From: Candidatus Bathyarchaeota archaeon
GTDB taxonomy: Archaea; Thermoproteota; Bathyarchaeia; TCS64
Reading direction: 5' to 3'
Length of the DNA: 11,017 bases
NCBI GenBank assembly: GCA_030608725.1
Contig: JAUWDP010000015.1
Location: forward strand, 1-11,017
Position numbers and translations under genes: made by a program. Under the pieces are notes generated by a model. It had not been told where the DNA came from. It did no database searches and worked only from the letters and a program-made list of their open reading frames with translations. Shown in pieces: positions 1-5,937 of the stretch. Position 1 is the stretch's first letter. Every line of letters starts with the position of its first letter.

Positions 1-49
1 CTCAAGGCGATGTAAAGGAAACTGAGCGGCTCCTCTTTTTTCATAATGG
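1..49 (+). terminator. T-tract at the window's left edge
   Basis: A run of six T follows a C/T-rich stretch at about 31-41. All plus frames entering from the left edge hit stops early (TAA at 13-15, TGA at 22-24, TAG at 51-53), so this may be the tail and poly-T terminator of a plus-strand gene outside the window. It also lies just past the stop of the minus-strand zinc ribbon gene, where it would read as A-rich and would not terminate that gene. The call is tentative. Confidence 0.25.
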
Positions 50-763
50 TTAGTATGTCTCGCTTCTATGCTTCTCATAGACGCTGATGAAGGCGAGGTC
101 GATCACCACGCCGAGGCAGGCGATGAGGAGCCCATCGATCCAGGGCACGAAGCTCAGTAAGATGGTCCCGATTATCGAGGCGAGAATGATGACGGTGACG
201 TCGCCGAAATCCCTAGTGATGACGCTCCAGGCCCTGGAGACGGCGGTCCCGACGCTGGTCTCGTCCATGACGATTATCACGAACATGAAGATGGAGACGG
301 GGATCAGGATGATGGTTATGGACAACAGGACGCCGACGATGGAGGCGACGATGAACGTCCCTATCCTCCCGACGACGTAGTTCATGCTGGCGCCGAGGTC
401 AAGCCGGTCACCGACATAGGCGTCCCGAGCCATATCGATGGAGGCGAAGTTCAGCAGGTAGACCAGTACAGAGCCGGCGAGGGAGAGGAGCGCAGCGACG
501 AAGAACACAGGGGAGTAGGAGCTGGGGTCCAGAGGGGACCAACCATCGGGGTTGACCAGCGTCGAGATCAGGGAACCTAACAGGACCGGCGCGAAGACCA
601 TGGGCTTCGAGGAGGCTATCCTGTAGCCCAGCGACAGGTGATCTGAGGCTCTCGCCCCCGTGGGTCGGGCCTGGCGCTTCGGGCCCTTGAGCTGTTCGCC
701 GCAGATGGGGCAGACCGCGTATTCTTCCTCGACCTGTGCTCCACATTTTTGACAGTAAGGCAA
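50..763 (-). CDS. Double zinc ribbon multi-pass membrane protein, function unknown
   Basis: The 237-residue protein opens with a zinc ribbon: Cys4, Cys7, Cys18 and Cys21 in a C-x2-C-x10-C-x2-C pattern (MPYCQKCG ... VCPICG). A basic, Pro/Arg-rich linker follows at about 28-40. The rest is hydrophobic, with likely membrane segments near 54-71, 86-108, 131-166 (possibly two) and 189-226 (two). The small residues in the membrane part (Gly, Ser, Ala) and the RAWSVITRDFGD loop near 178-187 resemble archaeal zinc ribbon membrane proteins that carry a DUF4013/DUF7847-like region, but I cannot name the family firmly. The start is TTG at 763-761, with AAGGT about 7 bases upstream and a TATA-like CTTTAATT (minus strand) centred near 801, giving a leader of about 12 bases. 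Divergent from the DUF4438 pair. Role unknown; metal binding and membrane location are inferred. Confidence 0.85.
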   Translation of the reverse strand: MPYCQKCGAQVEEEYAVCPICGEQLKGPKRQARPTGARASDHLSLGYRIASSKPMVFAPVLLGSLISTLVNPDGWSPLDPSSYSPVFFVAALLSLAGSVLVYLLNFASIDMARDAYVGDRLDLGASMNYVVGRIGTFIVASIVGVLLSITIILIPVSIFMFVIIVMDETSVGTAVSRAWSVITRDFGDVTVIILASIIGTILLSFVPWIDGLLIACLGVVIDLAFISVYEKHRSETY

Positions 764-796
764 TTTTACTACCTTTTTATCACACTAGGATGGGTC

Positions 797-805
797 GAAT
801 TAAAG
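797..805 (-). promoter_or_regulatory. TATA-like box for the zinc ribbon gene
   Basis: On the minus strand this reads CTTTAATT. A transcription start about 26 bases downstream would lie near 775, leaving a leader of about a dozen bases that carries the AAGGT ribosome site and the TTG start at 763. The spacing fits archaeal promoters; the assignment is inferred. Confidence 0.4.
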
Positions 806-833
806 GTTCTGATAAGAGTGTGGGATCGACCCC

Positions 834-843
834 CTCTATTTTT
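834..843 (+). promoter_or_regulatory. TATA-like box for the DUF4438 operon
   Basis: The sequence TCTATTTTTA is the most TATA-like element before the first DUF4438 gene. It predicts transcription starting near 865, between the ATG at 846 and the TTG at 885. The leader would carry GGTGA at 873-877, 7 bases before TTG 885. This favours TTG 885 over ATG 846 as the real start. Confidence 0.4.
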
Positions 844-884
844 ACATGGATAGGGTGAATTATGGTGCAACTGGTGAACATGAG

Positions 885-1775
885 TTGAAGACCAATGTTG
901 ACTCACTCGTCAAGATGAAGGTTAAGGGGGAGATCATCCATCCCGAGCTCTGGGTGGAGAGGGGCTTCGTGACCACATGGGACGGGAGACCAAAGCTCAC
1001 AGTGGGCATCGGAGGCATAGTCCACAACGTGAGGGTGGGGGACCCCGTCTTCGGCTGGTATGCCGACCACCTCAACGCCGGCGTGGCCGTCTCGGACCCC
1101 GATTCAGCCAAGCAGCGGGGCGTGAACGTCTTCTCCTGCATCGGGAACCCGGCAAAGGTCCTCACAGGGGAGGCGAAGGGAGCCAAGGGCGTCGTAGTCG
1201 GCAAGACCTACTTCTTCGCGGGGCGCTCGTACAGACTCGTCGTCGACTTCACACCAGAGGACAGGGAGAAGCTCGCGATAGGCGACAAGATCGAGATAGA
1301 GGCTTGGGGAACCGGGCTCGTCATAGAGGGCTTCGAGGACGTGAGGATACCCTCCCTCGCGCCTCACCTGCTGGAGAAGATCGGTGTGGGCATCGAGGAC
1401 GGGAAGTTGACGGTTCCCGTTGTAAAGATCGTCCCCGGCAGCGTCATGGGGACAGGGGTGGGGCGAGGGGGGTCCCACGCGGGGGCCTGGGACATCCAGT
1501 CCTGCAGCCCGGAGCTCAACGATGAGCTGGGGCTTGACAGCCTGAGGTTCGGGGACCTCGTCGCGGTCACCGACGTCACCTCCGAGTACGGCAACGGCGT
1601 CTTCGAAGGGGGGATAGTTGTGGGAGTCGTCTCCCACGGAGAAAGCGAGATCGGCGGACACGGACCCGGCATAGCCACCATCTTCTCGGGAAGCAAGGAT
1701 AGGCTCAAGCCGGTCATCGATCCAAAGGCGAACGTCGCCTACTACCTCGGCCTAAGAGGAGACCGGGAGTGGTGA
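885..1775 (+). CDS. DUF4438 domain protein, first of a tandem pair
   Basis: A DUF4438 family protein of unknown function; a Thermotoga member (TM1086) has, to my recollection, a solved structure. Counting from ATG 846, the family blocks are a W-x-ADH stretch at 71-75, CIGN at 98-101, TGEAKG at 107-112, WGTGLVIEGFEDVR at 154-167, PVVKIVPGSVMGTGVG at 191-206, DIQS at 216-219, VVSHG at 261-265 and GHGPG at 271-275. The shared His, Asp and Cys positions could be ligand sites, but no reaction is known. I chose TTG 885 because the second paralogue begins with the same LKTN motif, because GGTGA lies 7 bases upstream, and because the best TATA box would start transcription after ATG 846. ATG 846 gives a 309-residue product. 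No signal peptide or membrane segment, so cytoplasmic. Its stop overlaps the start of the next gene. Confidence 0.85.
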   Translation: MKTNVDSLVKMKVKGEIIHPELWVERGFVTTWDGRPKLTVGIGGIVHNVRVGDPVFGWYADHLNAGVAVSDPDSAKQRGVNVFSCIGNPAKVLTGEAKGAKGVVVGKTYFFAGRSYRLVVDFTPEDREKLAIGDKIEIEAWGTGLVIEGFEDVRIPSLAPHLLEKIGVGIEDGKLTVPVVKIVPGSVMGTGVGRGGSHAGAWDIQSCSPELNDELGLDSLRFGDLVAVTDVTSEYGNGVFEGGIVVGVVSHGESEIGGHGPGIATIFSGSKDRLKPVIDPKANVAYYLGLRGDREW

Positions 1776-1777
1776 AG

Positions 1778-2662
1778 ATGCTGAAGACGAACAAGGACAG
1801 GCTGGTCCAGGTCTCCGTCCTGGGGGAGATATCCCACCCATCCACGACGGGGAGCTACAGGACCGGTTTCGACGGCGTCCCTCGGCTCAGCCCCGGGGGA
1901 TCGGGTATCAAGCTCAACTTCAGGGTCGGCGACTGCGCCTACGGCTGGGTCGCTGACCACTTCGAGCCGGGCGTCTGCCTCCAGAACCGGGGCTCCGTGA
2001 GGCAGTTCACGGCTCTCAACGCCCTCGCCTGCATCGGGAACGAGGGGAGGGTCGTGACGGGCGAGGCGAAGGGGGAGAAGGGCACCGTCACGGGGAAGCA
2101 CGGCTACTCCAAGACCTTCGTGGACTTCCCCCTCGAGACCCTGGAGAAGCTGACGATCGGGGACAAGATACAGGTCACCGGCTGGGGCGTGGGTCTGGAG
2201 ATTGAGGGCCACGAGGACGTCCGGATGATGTCCCTCTCCCCGAGGCTCCTTGAGGCCATGGAGATCCGCGAGGAAGGGGATGGGCTGGTGGTGCCTGTGG
2301 CGAAGATAGTGGAGGGCAGGATGATGGGCTCCGGGATAGGAGGGGGAAGCGGGGGCATACCCGACCTGGGCGACTTCGATATCCAGAGCACAAGCCCCGA
2401 GCTCACCAAGAGCTACGGACTGTCAGGGATACGGATAGGCGACATCGTCGGGATCAAGGACATGCTCTCTCACTACGCCAGGGGTATCCATCCCGGGGCG
2501 GTGACCATCGGCGTCGTCTCCCATGGCGCCAGCTTCTCAACGGGTCACGGACCGGGAGTGTCGCCTATCATGTCAGGCTACCCCGGAAAACTTGTGCCAG
2601 TCGAGGACGATAAGGCGAACATCGCCTGCCGCCTGGGCCTCAGGCCGGAGAAGGACTGGTAG
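1778..2662 (+). CDS. DUF4438 domain protein, second of a tandem pair
   Basis: A full-length paralogue of the preceding gene, collinear from LKTN at the N-terminus to a closing DW. It keeps VADH, ACIGN, TGEAKG, GHEDVR, VPVAKIVEG, DIQSTSPEL, VVSHG and GHGPG. It lacks a short insertion that the first copy has after GVVVGK. ATG 1778 starts MLKTNKD, as in the family; GTG 1769, four bases before the upstream stop ends its overlap, would add three residues. GGAG at 1766-1769 lies 8 bases before ATG 1778, inside the end of the first gene, so the two are translationally coupled. The CDS ends at TAG 2660-2662, just before a T-tract. Two co-transcribed paralogues that differ in loops but keep all family motifs suggest a heteromeric complex or two related substrates; that is inference. 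Function unknown. Confidence 0.85.
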   Translation: MLKTNKDRLVQVSVLGEISHPSTTGSYRTGFDGVPRLSPGGSGIKLNFRVGDCAYGWVADHFEPGVCLQNRGSVRQFTALNALACIGNEGRVVTGEAKGEKGTVTGKHGYSKTFVDFPLETLEKLTIGDKIQVTGWGVGLEIEGHEDVRMMSLSPRLLEAMEIREEGDGLVVPVAKIVEGRMMGSGIGGGSGGIPDLGDFDIQSTSPELTKSYGLSGIRIGDIVGIKDMLSHYARGIHPGAVTIGVVSHGASFSTGHGPGVSPIMSGYPGKLVPVEDDKANIACRLGLRPEKDW

Positions 2663-2670
2663 AAATCCTT

Positions 2671-2682
2671 CACCCTTTTTTA
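2671..2682 (+). terminator. T-tract terminator after the DUF4438 pair
   Basis: A run of six T at 2676-2681, preceded by CACCC, starts 13 bases after the second DUF4438 stop. Archaeal RNA polymerase commonly stops at such T-rich tracts without a strong hairpin. It separates this operon from the convergent transporter gene, whose stop lies at 2683-2685. The minus strand has no matching T-run, so transporter transcription may run antisense into the DUF4438 gene. Confidence 0.45.
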
Positions 2683-3924
2683 TCAGTCGTCGAGCGCAAC
2701 GGATCTCTTCTTCAGTGTCTCGGGAATTTTAAAGTAGATTATGGGCAGCCTGATTACGGCCTCAAGGATAACGGGTATCAGGAAGATGAGGCCGGGGTTT
2801 ACGCTCTCGTAGATCATCCCTCCTATGATGGGGGCGGGTATCCTGACCAACGAGTTGATGGTGTTGGTGACGCCTAGCCATCGACCCCTCTTCTCCGCTG
2901 GCACCAGCTCAAGCATCCAGGTCTGGTAGGAGCTCCCAGCCATGCTTATCCCCCGGCAGGCCCAGGCGAGGATGAGCCAGGAGGGATGGGGAGCAAACAC
3001 AATGATCAGGAAGAACAGGAACCGGGCGGGCCTGGTCAATAGGAACGCCAACTTCCTGCCCCTGGTATCTGCCAGCCTGCTCATAGGGATGGCGAAGACT
3101 ATCGATACAAGGGTGGAGGCTGTGCTCAAGAGACCAAGGGTGAGAGTGTCAGCGCCCTTAATCTCCGCCGCGTAGAGGAAGGTAAAGGACATCGTCATCC
3201 CCATAATCATTGAGCCTATGCTGCTAACCACGATCCAGGCCTTGAGGCCCTCCCCCTCACTGAAGACGTCCCGGATATCCTGGAAGAAGCTCGTCTTCTG
3301 CCCCTTTGGCCGGGGCATGGGCGGGACGTTATCGAGCTTCTTGTAGACGTAGGCGTAGACGATCACCAGCCCTACGAAACGTATGTAGTACATGGGCCTG
3401 ATTCCCTGGACCGTCAGCCCCCCGAAATAGTCTATTAGGAAGGCGGCAGGAATGGGAGCGACGATACCGATGGTTGAGGCGATGACCTGGCGTAGCGCGA
3501 ATCCTTGTGCCCGCTCCTCGTCCTTCAGGGCCTTGGCGAACATGACACTCTGGCTCCTAAACATCAGCGCCATCATGAATGGGCTCACCATCATCGCCAC
3601 CAGTATCCATGTCCAGTCCTGAGCAAGGGCGTAGAGGGCGATCATGAGCACCTGGAACACCATCCCGATGCCCATCACCTTCTTGAGGTCGTAGCGGTCA
3701 GTGACCCAGCCCGAGGGCAGGGAGATTATCATGTTGATGGTGCTGCTTATGCTGCTCATAGTGCCCAGGGTCACAGGGTCGGCGCCTAGCGCCGTCGTGT
3801 AGATGGCCTGGTAGCTGTTAGTGAGGTTCATTAGGAATGTGGCCCCGGAGGCCCGGACGAGGAGCATCCTGTAGTTGTGGTTCTGCCTCCTCAGGAACTC
3901 ACGGGACCTCTCCACCACCTGCAA
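2683..3924 (-). CDS. Major facilitator superfamily (MFS) transporter
   Basis: A 413-residue protein with about 12 hydrophobic segments in two halves. The MFS loop signature (G-x-x-x-D-R-x-x-x-K) is present after segment 2 as SGWVTDRYDLKKVMG at 71-85 and is repeated in the second half as SRLADTRGRK at 282-291. VPAEKRGRWLG at 341-351 is the P-x-E-x-RG motif seen after segment 10 in many drug/sugar-type MFS proteins. The central cytoplasmic loop at 195-225 is basic and Pro-rich (PPMPRPKGQK). Substrate cannot be told; a secondary, proton- or solute-coupled carrier in the cytoplasmic membrane is expected. The start is TTG at 3924-3922 with AAGGT about 7 bases upstream; GTG codons at 3918 and 3915 are alternatives and there is no upstream in-frame ATG. 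Divergent from the thiamine diphosphate enzyme, with which it may share regulation. Confidence 0.88.
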   Translation of the reverse strand: MQVVERSREFLRRQNHNYRMLLVRASGATFLMNLTNSYQAIYTTALGADPVTLGTMSSISSTINMIISLPSGWVTDRYDLKKVMGIGMVFQVLMIALYALAQDWTWILVAMMVSPFMMALMFRSQSVMFAKALKDEERAQGFALRQVIASTIGIVAPIPAAFLIDYFGGLTVQGIRPMYYIRFVGLVIVYAYVYKKLDNVPPMPRPKGQKTSFFQDIRDVFSEGEGLKAWIVVSSIGSMIMGMTMSFTFLYAAEIKGADTLTLGLLSTASTLVSIVFAIPMSRLADTRGRKLAFLLTRPARFLFFLIIVFAPHPSWLILAWACRGISMAGSSYQTWMLELVPAEKRGRWLGVTNTINSLVRIPAPIIGGMIYESVNPGLIFLIPVILEAVIRLPIIYFKIPETLKKRSVALDD

Positions 3925-3979
3925 TCTCGATACCTTCTCCAGTCTACGGTTGAAGCTCTCCTTAGGTATCCCAACTCTG

Positions 3980-3987
3980 TTATAAAC
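3980..3987 (-). promoter_or_regulatory. TATA-like box for the MFS gene
   Basis: On the minus strand this reads GGTTTATAAC, a good archaeal TATA match. It predicts a start of transcription near 3957, giving a leader of roughly 33 bases before the TTG start at 3924. Position-based inference. Confidence 0.45.
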
Positions 3988-4007
3988 CGTTCCCTAGATC
4001 CCGCTAG

Positions 4008-4017
4008 TTTAAGAATA
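4008..4017 (+). promoter_or_regulatory. TATA-like box for the thiamine diphosphate enzyme gene
   Basis: TTTAAGAATA predicts transcription starting near 4038. The leader would then hold GAGGT at 4053-4057, 7 bases before the TTG start at 4065. Lying about 25 bases from the transporter TATA box on the other strand, it makes the 140-base gap a compact divergent promoter. Confidence 0.4.
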
Positions 4018-4064
4018 GTAGGTTTTTTCTGGGCGTACAGTCAATATTATTTGAGGTTCTAGTT

Positions 4065-5714
4065 TTGAAGGTTAAAGCAGCCAACGGTCTCGTCAGGATA
4101 CTGAAATCCGAGGGCGTTGAAGGCGTAAGTACATTCCCCACGAACATCTTCAACAACGCCTGCGGGGAGGAGGGCGTACCGAATGTCATGGTCCGTGACG
4201 AGCGCTACGCCGTGGCCGTCGCGGACGGCTACTCCCGTGTCTCCAACGGGAAGAGCTTCGGCGTCTGCTCCGTCATGGGAGGCCTCAACGCCGCTGGCAT
4301 CCAGATGGCCTACGGCGCCCTTGCCCAGGCCTATGAGGACGGGACGCCCCTCCTCTGCCTGACTGACGGTGTGCCGACCGGGTCAAGCGGCGTGGAGAGG
4401 TTCAACATCGACGACGCCTTCCAGAGCGTCACCAAGTGGAGCGGGTACATCAACAGGGCGGACAGGGTCCCCGAGTATATGAGGCGAGCCTACACCCACC
4501 TCCGCTCAGGTAGGCCAGCCCCAGTGCTCCTCCAGCTCCCCAGGGGACTCGGGGAGTATGACGACGAGGAGCATCCATACACTCCGGTGAAGGGCTGGAG
4601 GTCTCAGGGCGACACCAGGGACATAGAAATCGCGGTAAGGGCTATCCTCTCGGCGAGGAGGCCCATCATCTACGCTGGCCAGGGCGTCTTCTACGCGGAC
4701 GCATGCGACGAGTTGTTGAAGTTCGCCGGGTCGGTCCAGGCCCCGGTGCTCACGACCCTCAAGGGGAAGAGCTGCTTCCCCGAGAACCACCCCCTCTCAC
4801 TGGGCGTCAGGGGCGCCCCAGCGGAGAGGTTCCTCCACAAAGCCGACCTCATATTCGCGATCGGGTGCGGCTTCTCCCCCGGGCACTTCGGCCACGTGAT
4901 CCCGGATCCAGGGGGTAAGACCATAATCCACTGCACCGTGGACGAGGACGACATCAACAGGAGCTACTGGACGGACCACGCCATCCTCGGGGACGCAAAG
5001 CTGGTGCTCAAGCAGCTCATAGACGGGGTGATGAGTAGGGGATTGCCCAGCGATAGGGAGGGGCTCATGGAGGAGCTGGAGGAGGCGAACAAAGCGAAGG
5101 CGGAGAAGTATGGGCCGCTCCTCTCCTCGGACGAGTCCCCCATCAACCCCTACAGGGTCTACGGGGAGCTGATGGGGGTCCTGGACAGGGGGAACTCCTT
5201 CGTAACCCATGAGTCAGGGGGCACCCGGGATCAGCTGAGCACCGTCTACGAGGCCCTCATCCCCCACGGCTTCATGGGCTGGGGAAACGTCACCACCCTG
5301 GGCTTCGGCCTCGGGGCCGCCATGGGCGCGAAGCTGGCATTCCCCGATAGGCAGGTTGTGAGCGTGACGGGTGATGCCGGCGTCGGCTACCAGCTTGGCA
5401 ACTACGAGGCCCTCATGAGGAACGGAATGGGGATCACGACAGTCCACATCAACAACTCGGGGTTCAGCGGATACGGCCCCGGCTTCTGGGGGCCCGGCCA
5501 CTCCCCGCACACGTACAAGGTGACGACCTCGGAGAGGCAGAGCACCGCCAAGTCTGTGCAGGGTCTTGGCATTCACTCTGAGAGGATCGATGACCCTGAT
5601 GAGGTGGCACCCGCACTGAAGAGGGCGTTGAGAGAGAACGAGTCGAGTAGACCAGCGTTCATCGAAGTGATCTGCTGCATGTATCCCGTCTTCGGAGGAT
5701 GGGTGAGGGGATAA
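4065..5714 (+). CDS. Thiamine diphosphate-dependent enzyme, acetolactate synthase-like
   Basis: At 549 residues it has the size and three-domain order of the ThDP decarboxylase/acetolactate synthase superfamily (COG0028). The N-terminal pyrimidine-binding domain holds the activating Glu46 in RDERYAVAVADGYSR. The middle domain carries GKSCFPENHPLSLGVRG at 234-250, close to the GKGAFPEDHPLSLG block of acetolactate synthases. The C-terminal diphosphate-binding domain has GDAGVGYQLGNYEAL from 436 and NN at 463-464, the GD(G/A)-x26-NN metal/ThDP motif, with Ala in place of the usual third Gly. Reactions in the family include decarboxylation or carboligation of 2-keto acids. The substrate is unknown: no regulatory subunit (ilvN) or other branched-chain genes are nearby, so biosynthetic acetolactate synthase is not supported. 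The TTG start has GAGGT 7 bases upstream. Probably cytoplasmic and multimeric. Confidence 0.87.
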   Translation: MKVKAANGLVRILKSEGVEGVSTFPTNIFNNACGEEGVPNVMVRDERYAVAVADGYSRVSNGKSFGVCSVMGGLNAAGIQMAYGALAQAYEDGTPLLCLTDGVPTGSSGVERFNIDDAFQSVTKWSGYINRADRVPEYMRRAYTHLRSGRPAPVLLQLPRGLGEYDDEEHPYTPVKGWRSQGDTRDIEIAVRAILSARRPIIYAGQGVFYADACDELLKFAGSVQAPVLTTLKGKSCFPENHPLSLGVRGAPAERFLHKADLIFAIGCGFSPGHFGHVIPDPGGKTIIHCTVDEDDINRSYWTDHAILGDAKLVLKQLIDGVMSRGLPSDREGLMEELEEANKAKAEKYGPLLSSDESPINPYRVYGELMGVLDRGNSFVTHESGGTRDQLSTVYEALIPHGFMGWGNVTTLGFGLGAAMGAKLAFPDRQVVSVTGDAGVGYQLGNYEALMRNGMGITTVHINNSGFSGYGPGFWGPGHSPHTYKVTTSERQSTAKSVQGLGIHSERIDDPDEVAPALKRALRENESSRPAFIEVICCMYPVFGGWVRG

Positions 5715-5880
5715 TCTAACCCTCATCATTTCCGTTTTCTACCGTCTTTATGATTGATAGGTTAACGAAAAGGAGGATACCTCTCCAACCTTTGATATGA
5801 CCCCCTAACGTTCCATTCTGCTCGTCGATGGTCCACTTGCAGTAGGTGAAGACCTTATTCCCCAGGGAATATTCCTGACA
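5715..5880. other. Intergenic region before the homocysteine operon
   Basis: This gap is more AT-rich than the genes around it. It contains T-rich runs after the upstream stop that could end transcription, and no convincing plus-strand gene. On the minus strand it is open without stops for 58 codons (5716-5889), with a protein-like composition but no ATG/GTG/TTG start; see the findings. Nothing else was recognised. Confidence 0.4.
5856..5875. promoter_or_regulatory. Overlapping palindromes, candidate operator of the homocysteine operon
   Basis: TATTCCC-CA-GGGAATA at 5856-5871 is a perfect 7-base dyad with a 2-base centre. It overlaps a second perfect palindrome, GGAATATTCC, at 5866-5875. Together they place the half-site ATTCC/GGAAT three times in 20 bases. 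The element ends about ten bases before the TATA box, where a bound factor could block or recruit TFB/TBP. A sulfur- or methionine-responsive regulator is a reasonable guess; no regulator gene is in view. Confidence 0.45.
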
Positions 5881-5884
5881 AATA

Positions 5885-5894
5885 TTTATTTATA
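5885..5894 (+). promoter_or_regulatory. TATA box of the homocysteine operon
   Basis: TTTATTTATA, set in an A/T-rich stretch, is the strongest archaeal TATA element in the window. It predicts a transcription start near 5915 and a leader of about 23 bases. That leader contains AGGAGGG at 5924-5930, a strong ribosome-binding site. Confidence 0.6.
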
Positions 5895-5937
5895 CAAGAA
5901 TAAGGGACTCTAGTTTCACGATTAGGAGGGAAAAGAC

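Noticed and set aside
1104..1661. Long minus-strand open frame opposite the first DUF4438 gene
   Set aside because: It lies wholly within a gene with clear family motifs; its Arg/Pro/Asp-rich product is typical of an antisense frame in GC-rich coding DNA.
4797..5210. Minus-strand open frame opposite the thiamine diphosphate enzyme
   Set aside because: It is covered by the ThDP gene, which shows conserved motifs throughout, and the antisense product has no recognisable features.
4065..5714. Naming the ThDP enzyme ilvB (biosynthetic acetolactate synthase)
   Set aside because: General fold and motifs match, but no ilvN, ilvC or leu genes are near and the diagnostic active-site residues cannot be confirmed by eye.
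5780..5800. Short inverted repeat GAGG-ATA-CCTC in the gap before the operon
   Set aside because: The arms are only four bases with a three-base loop, expected by chance, and it is not near a T-tract or TATA box.
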